Assembly: GCA_025716855.1 (NCBI GenBank) | Contig: JAIXMQ010000050.1 | Coordinates: 1-64,000, forward strand | Source: Pilaira anomala | Lineage: Eukaryota > Mucoromycota > Mucoromycetes > Mucorales > Mucoraceae | Reading direction: 5' to 3' | Length of the DNA: 64,000 bases | Shown here: positions 1 through 11,999 of the stretch, piece after piece | Layout: every line of letters starts with the position of its first letter | How positions within the stretch are numbered: the first letter of the stretch is position 1 | Program-made: the position numbers and the translations under genes | Notes under the pieces: generated by a model | The model's database searches: none | What the model saw: the letters and a program-made list of their open reading frames with translations, nothing else | What the model was told of the DNA's origin: nothing

Positions 1-405
1 TTCTTTCCTCTTTTCCTTCCTCTTTTCAGCATATGGTCTGTAATCTCCCCCCGCCTCCCCAATTTCTGTTCGAATGTAACACACTTACATGCGGTCACCA
101 AGATAAACAATGACGATACATTTAGTTTTATCTTTGTTAAAGAATTTCAATGGACGTCTTAATATTTTGTTGGGACCACGAAGTGAGTTTGCAGTCAATG
201 AATGTTGAATAGCAGAAGGAGTCATATAGTTATAAGGCGTAGTTTCATACCACTCTTCGGAACTTCTCAATCTCTTTACGATATCTAAAGATTCTTCTTG
301 CTTTTTTAAAGCTTCTTCTTCTGGACTAAGGACCAAGTGTTCTTCAAGAATCTCGGTTCTTTCTGCTGTTTGAACGTGTTGACTCATAGTAGTCATGGGC
401 GGCAT
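1..405 (-). CDS. PaaI/HotDog-type acyl-CoA thioesterase, first exon (partial)
   Basis: Only the N-terminal exon lies here; translation runs right to left from an ATG at 405 (or the in-frame ATG a few codons later). The visible ~106 residues contain a Glu/Lys-rich helix (EEEALKKQEES), then the region that in fungal PaaI-like thioesterases precedes the HotDog core (SLRGPNKI, then FFNKDKTKCIVIVYLGDRM, where homologues continue into CGHDGIxHGG). The frame stops in a consensus donor (sense GTAAGT, about position 83), so the rest lies beyond position 1 after an intron. Family role: hydrolysis of acyl-CoA thioesters, often mitochondrial. The match is from memory of the family and the catalytic HGG motif is off-window, so the call is moderate. 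It is tandem with the next gene, whose stop is only about 120 bp upstream of this start. Confidence 0.5.
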
Positions 406-526
406 GGTGGTTTAAAATAAAGAAGAGAGATGAGAGAGAGAGAGAGAAAAAAAAAAGAGGGTACCGTGTGAATTCAATGGATTTTATTCTTATTAAGCTT
501 TTTAAAAATGTGCCTCCGACATTCAC

Positions 527-2321
527 TTAACAACCTGTGAATTCTAACCTACAAAGTCCTGATTTACCTCCAGAAACTATCCATCCAGACGCATTTTTAT
601 TTCTGTTCCATGCGACCTTTTTTTAAAAAAAGTCTTGTATTTAAGAATTGTATAAAAAGAATAGTATGATAGGGAGGGGGGGGTTTTTTTTTACCTTGTG
701 AATTGAGACAATTGGATTAATAAATACTTCATGATATATACGATCTGGCAAATCTGTCTAAAAAAAAAAAAAAACGATTCACTACATGACCAAAATAATA
801 TCCATATACACTTACTTTAGGTTTAAATCCATCGATAAAAGTATACAATTGATTCTTTTCATCATATACAAGTTTATATAATGTATGTTCCAAAACTTTC
901 AACTAAAAAAAAAAAAAACGTAAGTATCGCAATGAAGAAAAAAAAAAATAATAATAATAATAAAGCCTCAAAAACCTTATGTTTATGATTTAATGCATAA
1001 CCATCATTTGCGTAAAGTTTAAGCTTGACAGTTCCAGTTGAAGCAGCAGAAACAGCTACACCATGTTGAGGAGTAATGGCAAGAGACCAAATCAAACCAT
1101 TATGCATTGTGAGTGTAACAGATTTCTTATGATTTAAAGTAGTATTCAATCGACCTACACCTTCGTAATCACCAAATACGAATTGTGAGGTACTACCTAT
1201 ACCTTCTACAGCAACATATGTACATCGTATTCTGAATATTTTCAAGTTGATAAAAGGATCATTTAAATCATGCAAAAAGATCGTACCATCCGCATCCGAG
1301 GAAATAAAGAAAGGTTGATGATCGAGTAAAGATACCCAAGAGATGTTTCGGATAGGTACTAGACTTGCATTGTGTATATTGACAGTGAGTGAAGGTGTGT
1401 TTGTTAATAAAGAATCAAGGATGTTCCAGACAATAATGCTGCCTGATTTTGTACCACATGTCAAGTTTTTGTAATTTCCCCATGACATGCATAAATAATA
1501 TGTTCTCGGTAAATTAAAATCAAGTCTTGACTTTTCTACTTTTACTGTAAAAAAAAAAAAAAATAAGGACTTGAAATTAAAAAGTATTGTATACATTTGC
1601 TTATGTATTTACTTACGGTATATTGTTTCATCTGTGGAAATGTTCTCTTGGTTTCGTATATGCTGTGGATGAGGTACGACGAGTACTTTGATTTGTCCAT
1701 TCCCAAATAATATAGCAAGAATGCCAAGTTTATCGGTTGTATCGTAGACACTGTATGGACACCACTTAAAATCGACAATGACACCAACATCATGCAAGAT
1801 ACATAAATCGAGTTTAGGTGGGTTAGATGGAGTTGTATCAGAAGTAGTTTGATAGATTTGAATAGCGTTTTTCACAGGTGGGTTATCAGTCATGGTATAA
1901 TGTTCATGAATCGAGTTATATCCTCCAATCGCCAAGTACTGGATAGGATCGTTATGCAATGAAGCGGGCTTTGGGATGTATTCAAGGGCCCATATAGAAA
2001 TACCGGTATTTAAGATATAGCCTCGTTTATTCTTTATAGATTGACTCAAATCAATTGAATCAAAATTATTCAGGTGAGTGGATTGTTTGGTAGTGATACC
2101 TGTTGTGATATGAACTTTATTTTGAGGTGGTAGATAGGTATTTATTTCTGTACTAATTTTTTTTTTTGTAAGGAAAAAAAAAAGAATTTAAAAAAAAAAT
2201 AAATAAACACGCACCTGTCACGTAAAATTTTCCATTCGTTTTTTATTAATGGTATTTGTTTATATTGATTATTATCAGAAAGTTTGTTATATTTTTGAGC
2301 ATATTCTTTTATAATTGACAT
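527..2321 (-). CDS. WD-repeat subunit of RNA polymerase III factor TFIIIC (Tfc6/GTF3C2-like)
   Basis: Multi-exon gene starting MSIIKEYAQKYNKL (ATG complement 2319-2321) and ending ...CRLEFTGC-stop at 527-529. Exons join across introns at about 2160-2214, 1550-1615, 905-975, 760-775 and 610-690. The central exons encode a beta-propeller: GISIWALEYIPKP, QYLAIGGYNSIHEH, LGILAILFGNGQIKVLVVPHP, WGNYKNLTCGTKSGSIIVWN, SSDADGTIFLHDLN, and a last blade GWIVSGGKSGLCRLEF. The order 'WALxWxP ... YLAIGG ... LGILAxxFxxGxIKV' is the pattern I know from TFIIIC subunit Tfc6/Sfc6/GTF3C2, which helps TFIIIC bind the B-box of tRNA genes in the nucleus. Another WD protein cannot be excluded, since the blades are divergent. 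No frameshift is seen; all joins use GT-AG. Confidence 0.6.
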
Positions 2322-3000
2322 GGTTTTTTATTATTAAAAGAGAGAAGGGAAAAGGCTGTACTTTAAAAAAGAGAGAAGAAGAATACATAAATTTGTGGCT
2401 TACAAGTATACCGTGACTGGTAGCAAAAAATAGACATTTAAATAAAAAAAGTTCATCTCGCTCCAGAAAAAGTTTTTCTTTTCTTCTTTATGACACTTTT
2501 AAACTAAAAGGTAATTATCAAGTTCAAGTTTTTTATTTTTTTATTTTCTTTTTTTGTCTGTCAAAAGACATTTTAAAAACCCACAAGTCATGTCAGGTGA
2601 ACCGACGAGCTCCTGGAGCTCACATCACAGTGATGGTTCTCTGTTACACTCGTGGAATATTAATTATATCGTCTTAAATGTGATCCACCTGTTCTAGGTG
2701 CGGTCCGAGTTAGATGGTTCCGTCTCGATAGAGTTGAAGCCAACCAGTAAATTCATTTTACGCTTTTATATGGTTGTCTTCTTAGTTACGAGACAAACAT
2801 TTTTTTTATTCTATTTTATGAAAAAAAAAACTTTTATATTTCGAATACTAATAACTTTTCTTCAGTTTTTTTTTTTTTTTAATAGGATTTAAAAAAAAAA
2901 TCTATCTTTATAGTTTATCTTTGTTATTAAATAAAATACATATTTCCAAAAAAAAAAAAAAAAAAAACTTTTATTATTGTCCCTTTTTATAAATTTTTTT
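2322..3000. other. intergenic, upstream of the TFIIIC gene
   Basis: No supported gene. Mostly A/T homopolymer DNA, but 2580-2760 is markedly less AT-rich and carries a perfect 15-bp inverted repeat with one central base at 2607-2621 (GAGCTCC-T-GGAGCTC). Short open frames here show no recognisable domain. Confidence 0.5.
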
Positions 3001-4437
3001 TTATGAGTGACCTTGTTCAGCAGATAAATGTTGTATATCAAATGAAGCAGTTTTCAAACTGCAAGTTGCAGGTGTATTCTCTTCAGACAAGACAGAAGAT
3101 GAATGAAAGTAACAAGTAGGACAAATACATTGAAAGTCTTGAAGTATTCTAACCTTATTCACCATCACGTTCCGTACACAAACCAAACCTACACATAGAG
3201 TTAATATCATCAGCAGTGTTACTGTCAATGTTGTAAATAATAAATTATAACGTGTCAACTTTAAAAATTGTTTTTGATGAGTGAATCCGCTTTTTTAAAT
3301 AAATAAATAAATATAAACTTGTTACCAAAAATGGGTCGGTTGTTGGGTCTCGAGATACGCCAAATGTATATAACCTGTACCCAAAGTACCCAATTGAACC
3401 AAAAACTAAGCCATTAAAAACATGTAATGTTTTCATATCTTCGTTTCGAGTTGCATGTAAAGCCAATAAAAATGCCACTAAACTGATGGCAAACACTAGG
3501 CCACTTTCAAACGATGGAATTGAAGTGTAACCAATAAAAGCAGTGGGAACTAACTGAACCGCATAAGCAAATGTAAAGAAGAAATCAATTCGAAGTAAAC
3601 CTGTAAAGATGGCCCAGGAGATCAAGGTGTTACGAAGACGTATATCAGCAAATGTATGGAATAAATGGTTGTTCCATCGAAAGAGTTTGTAGAGTTTGAA
3701 TGTACAGCCCAATAAGATGAAAAACACAAGTAAGATGACGGCTAAGAGGCTGTATTCAAAAGGTCGGATGTTGGATAGATTAGCTTCCATGATGTCCTGA
3801 TAATTTGGACCAGGTCTTGTTGTGTTACTGATGATGACGGACATTTTTAAAGGTAATGTTGTTGTTGTGGAGTTACTGTTTTGATCTTGGTAGTGGTGCC
3901 ATGGATCACAGCCTGCCTGTTCGAATATCATGTGTTGCATTGTTTGGATACCTGAAAATATCACAGCTAAAGCACCTGTATAATATAATGGATGAGATTT
4001 TATATAGTGTAGAACTTTCCCTTTTTTTTTTTTCTTCTTTTACCAAAGAGTATCAAGGCAAATAATTGTATGATATTTCGTTGACGTAAGGTATCCAAAT
4101 ACATACATAATTGGTAAATGGGAGTAGCTATATAAAGACCATGATAGATAAAATCAGCTTGACCGAGTCCGATTGAAGTCAAGGAAAATTCACAGTAAGA
4201 AAATAGCTTGGAATGATAATAGAGAACGAAACTTTCCATGATACAAACTACAAGTGTTTCAAAGGAGAGGATGAAGAGTAAGGCCATACTGGTAGGACAT
4301 TGGATAATAGAGGAGTGGTTTTGAATTACTTCTTTTGGTGCTTGTTGTTCAGCAGGTTGCTTTTGGTGTTGTTGTGCTGTTGGTTTCCTGGAGCCAAAGA
4401 GTTTATGCCATACACAGTAGGCTCTATCTGTGATCAT
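3001..4437 (-). CDS. UPF0658 family Golgi apparatus membrane protein
   Basis: Three exons: start MITDRAYCVWHKLFG at 4437; an intron at about 3960-4027 gives the join ...FALILF-GALAVIFSG...; a second intron at about 3260-3330; stop at 3001-3003. The protein is polytopic with about seven to eight hydrophobic helices: MALLFILSFETLVVCIMESF, the amphipathic segment YQLCMYLDTLRQRNIIQLF, ALAVIFSGIQTM, SLLAVILLVFFILLGCTF, TLISWAIFTGLL, FAISLVAFLLALHA and a C-terminal LLMILTLCVGLVCV. The FSYCEFSLTSIGLG...LDTLRQRN block is the signature I associate with UPF0658 proteins (S. pombe SPAC1952.10c type), annotated to the Golgi membrane with no known biochemical function. The cytosolic tail after the last helix holds CICPTC, possibly a metal-binding pair. 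Order of the helices is read directly; topology is not determined. Confidence 0.75.
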
Positions 4438-4613
4438 ATTTTTTTTTATTTAATATTGTGTCATTATTTTTTTCCAAGTTTCTTTTATATAAATATATAT
4501 ATATATATATAAAAAAAGGAGAGATCTTTTATTTTACATCAAGGTATGGATAAAAAGGAGCTTTGTTATATAAGAATGTAATATTTTATTTTAATTTCTA
4601 TATTGATTTGAAA

Positions 4614-4647
<34 letters not shown>

Positions 4648-4716
4648 GTGTGGGTGTTATATATATAATATGTATAATATGAGAGTATAGGAGGGGATAA
4701 AGAAAAGAACAACAGT
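4438..4716. repeat. AT-rich spacer with microsatellites
   Basis: Short spacer between the aminotransferase end and the UPF0658 start. It holds a (TA)n tract around 4493-4510 and an (AAT)n tract around 4612-4640. No gene is seen. Confidence 0.7.
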
Positions 4717-6179
4717 TTAATCTACAACAACAGACCAAGGATGTTCAACTTCACCATATTGAATAGCATTAATAGAATCATTGAAACGTCTAGTATAAGG
4801 ACCAGCTTGAGAGTTAGGATCCTTAGGGTCAAGAGGAATCTTGAGATCTTCACCCATATAACCAATTTCCTTGATAGGACTGACAACACAAGCAGTACCA
4901 CAACCAAACATCTCTACAACACGTCCAGCCTTAATTTGATCACGAAGTTGAGGCATGGTCATTGGACGTTCCTTCACTTCAAACTCGTTCCATTCTTTAG
5001 CTAAACTAATGATAGAATCACGGGTGACACCAGGTAAAATAGAACCATCCAAAGGAGGAGTGACGAGTTCAAGTTCACCATTATCATTCTTGAGTAAGAT
5101 GAATAAGTTCATAGTACCTACTTCAGTTAAACTATGCTCTTCACCAAACAACCACAAGTTTTGTTGATATCCCTTTTGAGCAGCTAATCTTTGAGGTAAT
5201 AAACCAGGAGCATAGTTACCACCAATCTTGGCTTCACCTGTACCTCTTGGCCAGGCACGTACGTATTCGGTAGTGGCTAATAAACGAACGGCGTTGAAAC
5301 CAGTCTTATAGTATGGACCAACAGGACAGCCAATGACGAATAAGAGAGCCTTTGTAGGTGGATTGACACCCAATACTTCTTGTGTACCGATCATGGTTGG
5401 ACGCAAGTAAAGTGAGTAGCCTTTTCCTTCGGGAATCCATCTATCATCTGTCTTTAAATATTCACCAATGATCTTGATTAATTCATCACCATCAAAACTC
5501 TTTTTTTTTTTTTTGTTAATTGTTAGTTTATGTAAATAAAAAAGCAGGTACCATAATAACTTACTGGAAGAGCAATACGTGCAGTAGATCTGTTCATACG
5601 AGCCATATTCATATCAGGTCTAAAGAGGCGAATCTTACCATGTTCATCTTTATATGCTTTCATACCTTCGAAACACTAATAAAGATAAGAATTAATATCG
5701 ATTTTTTTTTTTTTTTCCCAGGATAAAAATTGACAAGTTTAATTTTTTTTTTACCTCAGAAGCATAATGGAAAACAACAGCGCTAGGAGCTAAACTTAAG
5801 TTTTCATAAGGGCGAATTTCAGGAACAGCCCAACCTTTTTCTTCATCCCAGTTGACAGTAATCCTTTTTTTTTTTTTTTTTTTGACAAATTAATATATAT
5901 ATATTTCTCGACAGAGAATGAGAGAGAAACTTACATATGATCAGTGAAAGTTTGACCAAAGACAAGTTCATTATTAGCAACTAAAGGTTTCAAAGTTTCA
6001 GCCTTTGTGATCTTAAGTTTACTTGCCTAAATAGAAATATTGAGTTTTTTTTTTATGATATATCAAAAAGGGGAGATAGAAAAAAAAAAAAAAAAACTTA
6101 CGCTTAATTGAGACCCAAATCGCTTGGTATGTGTAAAAGCAGTACGCTTAAAAGCAGGTAAGAGTCTTGCAGAGAACAT
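4717..6179 (-). CDS. BAT1: branched-chain amino acid aminotransferase, mitochondrial
   Basis: Five exons. Exon 1 starts [20 protein letters not shown], an Arg/Lys-rich amphipathic presequence typical of mitochondrial import. Later exons encode [50 protein letters not shown] and the large C-terminal exon with [20 protein letters not shown] (the Lys of AKIGGNY is the expected PLP Schiff-base residue by alignment with human BCAT K202), [16 protein letters not shown] and [14 protein letters not shown], ending [13 protein letters not shown]. The enzyme reversibly transfers amino groups between Leu/Ile/Val and 2-oxoglutarate, the last step of synthesis and first step of catabolism. Length and motifs are complete. 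Codons look more selected than in neighbours, consistent with high expression. The gene could equally be named BCAT; the symbol is by family, not strict orthology. Confidence 0.93.
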
Positions 6180-6990
6180 GTATGTATGTATAAAAAAAAA
6201 AGAGAAAAAAAAGATGGATTAAGAAAAAAGGGTTGTTGTTGTATGTGTTTATTCGTGTATTTATGTAAATTAGGTTGATAGAAAGTCACAAATCTCTCTC
6301 GGAGCTTGGAGATAGATGACAACGTTTATAAAGAACTTCCCACGATCCCCCTCCCCCTAGTTATCTCTTTATTAGGTTTTGAATCTCGAAAAAGGAACTA
6401 TTACTAAATAAGACTTGTTAAATTTTTGTGTGTCTTTTTTGATAAAGTAAAAACATAAAAAGACTTGAAAAAAAAAAAAAAAAAATGCTCGAAATGAATC
6501 ATAATGCAGCTTAACCAATAAAACTGGACCATTAAACTTGTATACAGTGATGGTCAGGCCCAATAAATAAGATTCCCATTTTACGGGTAAATTTTAATAA
6601 GTGGATTCTTTGAGACACCAAAAAAAAATAAGGCACATTTTTATAGAAACTTGGGGGAAAATCTGAATTGCAGCAAATTGTGTCTTTGAAGTAATACAAT
6701 CATCCTAGTAGAGATTAATTTACTTGGAACATCTAATAAGAATTTGTATAAAAGTTGCAACAAAATGATGAAATGTTAGTATTATTATTTTTTTTTTTTT
6801 TGTTCCCAGCGGTTTGTGTAAATCTTAAAATGACCAATAAAGAAAACTACGTAATGTGATTATGTATACAGTCGATTTGACAGGGCAAATATATTTAATG
6901 AAGTAATGCATTTATTTTATATAGTAGAAAGAAGAAGAGAAGGAAAGAGAGAAGAAAGTGTGTGTATAAGGTGATATATATATGAGTGAG
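6180..6990. other. intergenic spacer
   Basis: Promoter side of the aminotransferase (6180-6340 carries A/T and pyrimidine tracts) and 3' side of the next gene. No coding signal is seen; open frames here are homopolymer-driven. Confidence 0.6.
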
Positions 6991-8322
6991 TTAGTAGTAT
7001 CCATCTTTAGGATCCTCATTTATAGGTTTACGTTTTAATTTATTATCAACTGCTGAAGAGTTTTCAATATCAATGATATTTCCATCAGGATCTAATCGAA
7101 ATCCAATTGTGAATTGTGAATTGTTTCTGGATTGATCAATAAAAGGTACATGCAATTGATCACTCGTAGTGTTAGAAAAAGGTGTAACGGTACTTTTAGA
7201 TTTCTTGATATTTCTAAATGAAAAGGCGTCCTTCTTTTTTGGTTCTACAGTTGATTTAGAACGTGGCTTATGGTTATTCAATACAATCACACTACGGTCG
7301 TTAGGGAAAGCACCAGTACCTGGCATACCTGAGTTGCCTGGGATCATTGCAGGTGGAGGTATATTGACTCCCATCATGGGGACAGTATTATCTCGATGAT
7401 TTATCATGTTGTCTCTGATATCAGCACTTGTTGTATAAGTACTTCTTGCAACTGAAAAACTATAAATACATAACGACCAATAGAACTAAAGCAAAAGAGA
7501 GTTATAGTATAATATGTATAAATTCATGATGCAAAAATGAGAGAACTTACATAAAAGGCAAACATTAAAATGTAAAAGATAATTCCAAACTTTAATTCAT
7601 CTTGCCATAATTTATTACAATTATAATAATCAGCATCACCAAAATTAAAGCTGGATGTAATAGTATTTGTTTCTGAAAGTGTTTCATTGATACTTTTTTG
7701 AATATCTCGAGATGAATTGGATACACACCAACTACTAAATTTAGATTCGCTTGTAATGAATAAGATCACATTAACAAAACCGTCTACTAGGACAAGGAAT
7801 ACACTGACAAAGACAGCGTGTGAAAATGTATGTACGTATCGACGAACGTTCTATCAAAAAAAAAAAAAAAAAAAAAAGGAGGATGATGATTAAGAAACAT
7901 GATTTGATCTTGTTATTTATATAGTGCTTTACCATGATCAAGATGAGCATACCGCCAACAGAAACCAAAGATAAAATAAGGTTTACTACTCCGTATACCG
8001 TGATGGGTGCTTGTGGTAAGTATGAAAAAAATACTATAATCAAGAAAAAATGTCAGAACAATAAGTTTTTTTTTTTTTGATTTAATAAATAATCATTTAC
8101 AATTTTTATTTTGAAATGATAAAACAGCTAAATACATTGAAAATGCCTAAATAAAAAAAAAAAAAAAAAGAAGATTGTTTAGTACACACGTAGATTTTTT
8201 AATTTTTTAAAAGATCTTACTGCCCAAATCAAACAAATTATGCCACTGCCTAACCTTAATGATATGCAGCCACAACATTTTGGCTCTTGTGGTGGCATAA
8301 ACATAGGAGGATTATTATACAT
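6991..8322 (-). CDS. four-transmembrane fungal membrane protein of unknown function
   Basis: Start MYNNPPMFMPPQEPKCCGCI at 8322, stop 6991-6993, with introns at about 8160-8220, 8040-8100, 7852-7932 and 7440-7552. The N-terminus is a short Pro-rich stretch followed by CCGCISLRLGSG and a first membrane helix (IICLIWA-AFSMYLAVLSF). Three more helices follow: VVNLILSLVSVGGMLILIMV, AVFVSVFLVLVDGFVNVILF and FGIIFYILMFAFYV. Between helices 3 and 4 is a long Ser/Thr/Asn-rich loop with N-glycosylation-like sites and Cys residues (WCVSNSS, YYNCNKLW), likely extracytoplasmic. The tail is hydrophilic, Lys/Ser-rich, ending DPKDGYY. The layout resembles fungal four-TM proteins with a CCGCxSLRxG start (LAPTM/MARVEL-like shape), but I know no assigned function. 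Confidence 0.7.
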
Positions 8323-8515
8323 TTAATAAAAGGTATATATATATATTATAATAAAGAAGAGAATATATGTATAGAATAAAAGAAGAAAAAAAAAAAAAAA
8401 AAAAAAAAGATAAAGAAAAAAAAATATATATGTAAAGAGCTAAAATAGCTAAACAACAACAACAACAAAGAATTTTAAAGGGTGTTGTTTGTAGATATCC
8501 TTTTATAGGTTTTTT

Positions 8516-9430
8516 TTATAATTTTCTACCCAAAAGAGAAGTGGTGACTTCACTCTTCTTGTATCTTCTATTTGCTTCACGTAAATGTTCGGGGCGGATT
8601 GCACCTGTATGACCCCATTCTTCCATAATTTCCCTTGCTGTTGTTTATTTGATATATAAGTCTCATTACATTTACTATTTTTAGTGTGTGTGTGTGTTAC
8701 CTTTTTCTACAATTTCACCTACATACACTTTAGAGAAACCGGCTACAACAAAAGCCATGGTTTGAGAAATTTGTTGATTTAATACCTGACTTACCAACTA
8801 ATAATAAAAAAATGTATACTTATTCAGTTTTCAACCTTTTTTTTTTTTTTTTTTGTTATTTAATCAACTTACTCTTTTCACATTGGTTCTATTTAAAGCC
8901 GATCGACGATAAGCTTCATACCGTTGTAACTGATCGGTAGAAAAATTTTCCAATAATAACATCATATCCTCTTTCGCTTTTTCCATTTGAGCTTGCATAT
9001 GAGCATCCATATCTAATACAATATCTTCTTTTTCATCGTCTTCTGGTTCTACTTCAGCTACTTCCTTTTCTTTTTCCTTTTCTTTTGGATCGATTATTTC
9101 TTCATTGACTACACTTCCTTCGCGATCGGTTTCGACAGATCCTTGACGTGAGTTGGGTACTGTACTACTTCTTCTATAAGCTGGAGAAGAAGGTGCTGGA
9201 GGAGGAGGAGTTTGTTGAATAGGTGATGCAGGTTGTGTTGGAGCTGCTGTACGTTTAATGGCAGCAGCGGCAGCAGCTGCTGATGTCATGGGTCGACCAT
9301 ATTGTGGTGGACTAGAAGCCATATGTGGTGGAGAAAATGAATGTAAAGGTGATTTTTTTGATGAAGAAGTAGTAGGTGGTGGACTTGTTGCGTTAAAACT
9401 TAATTTTCTTTTGCCTGTTGTGGGTATCAT
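8516..9430 (-). CDS. TAF11: TFIID subunit TAF11 (histone-fold)
   Basis: Start chosen at the ATG of MIPTTGKRKLSF (9428-9430); an upstream in-frame ATG at 9475 would only add an unconvincing aromatic leader. The N-terminal half is low complexity (Ser/Pro/Ala, poly-Ala) then acidic (DPKEKEKEKEVAEVEPEDDE). The C-terminal ~90 residues form the TAF11 histone fold: FSTDQLQRYEAYRRSALNR, then across an intron (about 8800-8870) VSQVLNQQISQTMAFVVAGF and SKVYVGEIVEKAREIMEEWG (second intron about 8640-8700), ending IRPEHLREANRRY and a short basic tail. TAF11 pairs with TAF13 in TFIID for Pol II promoter recognition in the nucleus. Domain order, length and the RYExYRRSxxxR motif fit well. Confidence 0.93.
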
Positions 9431-9477
9431 TTTACATGTAATGTATATATAAAAATAATATGTAATAAAAGACAAGC

Positions 9478-9510
<33 letters not shown>

Positions 9511-9556
9511 CGTGTATTATAGTTTTCTTTTACATTAAAACTCCATTTTATTTATT

Positions 9557-11999
9557 TTAAAAGATAGGTTTTACAGGTAAAGAAATGGATCGATTATGTC
9601 CTCTTTTACTCTGTTTTTCTCGAAAGACTAAATGACCATGTTGATTTAATGTATCTTCTACATCATCATCTTCTTCATCATCGTCTTCTTCACTCCAATG
9701 AGGTTGAGCTACATAAATCACTTCATTTAATGGTTTATCGGTGCTCTTTCGAAAGGGCCAAAAGCCAGTTAATGACCGTTTCGTTTCTTCAGTTGCAGTA
9801 CTTGGAGAAATTGGATTCTCTGAATCTACTATAGACTGAGTAGAATAATTAAATCGCATACTTAGAGCAGATAAATTAGTAGATAAACTAGATGGGTTTA
9901 ACATGGAAGTACTATTAGAAGAGACTAAAGTACTTGTACTAGGACTTAATGCAAACCCATTACTGTTAGGTCGATTGGTAGGAGAAGAAGAAATTGAACG
10001 TGGTTTTGAAGTAACTTCACGTAAATTACTTAAAGCATCAATTGTCTTTTCACTTACCCAAGGACGCATCAGGATATACTGAACAATCAATTGTTGTTCT
10101 AGTTCAGTCTCGGTCTCTTGACCACCTTGATCTTCATGACCCATTAATGCAGCAGTTGTACCTCGATTGGAAAGGTTACGAGTGGAGGAACCAAAATGAA
10201 GTGAGGGACGAAAAGAATGTTTCTTGATGGTAGGTGATGGAGTAGGTGGGTAAGCAGGAGATCTTTGAAATGATTGAACTTGGTTCAAGATGAGCTGAAT
10301 ACGTGCATCATCAGAATTCCCTTTACATGCTGCATGGATATATGTCATATCGTGCATGAATACACCTAGAAAGGGTACGATGGGTGTAGTTGTCCAGACT
10401 CTTTTCTTGTTATCTAGACCGATATGATCTCGGTATCTACGGTAATTATCTGTTTCGGACATCAAGGTCGTTAATAAATCTAAACGAGCCACATATTTCT
10501 TTGGTAAAGATTCCCAAGTTCTCTTTAATCTTTGGATAGGTGGAGTACCTAAAGCAGAAGTGATGGCTTTTAAAGTTTGATAATTGTTTAAAATCAAGAG
10601 TTTATTGGCGATTTTTATCCATCTGTTCATGATTTCAACACGTTGATAAGGTTCTTGAGGTAATAAAATAGAATGTTCAATTGATCTTGTAATAAAGTTG
10701 AAGAAATCAGTGGAAGCAACTATTTTACGATGAGGAGTACGTCCCGAATGAGAAAATAAGGCTTGACGTGGTATATCTCGAAAAATGGAAGATTCAATCA
10801 GGGTCAATTGATAAGCCATTAAAAAGGGAGGAAATTGTAATATGTTGGGAATGGTCATAGCGCTCATATAAAGAGTTCTTACTTTCTCTAACGTTTGTCT
10901 AGCACAAGCTACTTTATAAGCACGTTCAGATTTCAAAAGTGGGTCTTCTTTGGATTGTTCCAGATCGAATTCAAGGTCTGATAGACGTTGTTGTAATCGA
11001 CGATGGGTGGCTAAGAGAGGAGGAGCAGGAATGTTTGGAACGTATTCGGTTGTTTGAGATGTGTTGGGGATGGCTAAGCTGTCTCCAGTGTTTGTTTGAG
11101 CAGGAACTAAGTTACTTGGGTCAACAATGGTTTCTAATAAGACGTCGATTGAATCTCGTTTTGAATGGTCGCTTAGGATTACCCAAGATTTACTTCGTCC
11201 TCGCATTGTTCTTTGATGTTGTGATGGTGGAGAATAATTTGATGATGATGTTGTTGTTGTTGTTGTTGTTGTTGTTGGGGTAGTATTTACAGTTGAAGGT
11301 CTCTTTTTTGTTACTACTAAGAAAGGAAATAAGTTTATTTATGTATTATAAATATTTATCTCTTTTCTTACTATTTTCGAATTCGATGTGGTCGTCGTCG
11401 TCGTCGTCATCATCATCATCATCGTCATCTTCCAGGTCTTGTAATTTGATGGTTAAAAGATCTGAAGAAGTTTGATCAGCAAAACTAACCGAACTACCTC
11501 TTGATCTTTTAGTGGTGATTGTTGAATTTATCTTTTTCGGTCTAGGTGGAAGAGTCGGCTTTTTCTTTTGAAGTAAAATGGAAGAAGGTTTAGGTGGGAC
11601 AGGAGGCGGGGTTTTTGTTGATTGTTGTCCATGAGTTGCACCAGGCAATTTTTGGATAACTGCTATCTTTTCTAATTGATCGAGGCAAGATCGAAGTAAG
11701 GCAAGTGCGTCTTCATACTGTAAAGGCTTTGAAACAAATGCTGTAATGTAGAGTTAAAAAGTAAAAAGTTTCCCTTAATTTTTTTATTCAGTACTTACAT
11801 TGGTGTACAAACTTAGCGCCATGTAATTGTTGTATAGACAATTCAATAACAGAAAGAAAAGCCGCATATGCATCCTTTCACTTTTTTTTTAATATATTTT
11901 TTTTATCTCGATCAAATTTTTTATTTTATTACTGTATACCTTGTTTTTTCCTTGCTGTAAAAGTTGAGTTGCATTGGTATAGTTTAAAGTAGTATTCAT
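9557..11999 (-). CDS. Ras guanine-nucleotide exchange factor (RasGEF/CDC25 domain)
   Basis: Five exons from ATG at 11999. The short exons 1-2 and the start of exon 3 encode a helical N-terminal module (TNATQLLQQGKNK, DAYAAFLSVIELSIQQLHGA, QYEDALALLRSCLDQLEKIA), similar in shape to an MIT three-helix bundle. Then comes a Pro-rich segment (TPPPVPPKPSS, TLPPRPKK) that could bind SH3 domains, an Asp homopolymer, and a poly-Thr tract from (ACA)n. The large exon 9557-11280 contains the RasGEF domain: PPFLMAYQLTLIESSIFRDI, RVEIMNRWIKIANKLLILNN, YQTLKAITSALGTPPIQRLK and PIVPFLGVFMHDMTYIHAAC. A Ser-rich tail ends in a basic motif. It should load GTP onto a Ras-family GTPase at the membrane. No N-terminal REM domain is obvious. 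Identification of the catalytic domain is secure; the MIT-like reading is inference. Confidence 0.88.

Noticed and set aside
6104..6322. Open frame overlapping the aminotransferase first exon
   Set aside because: Ser/Leu/Phe-rich shadow in another frame of the presequence exon and leader.
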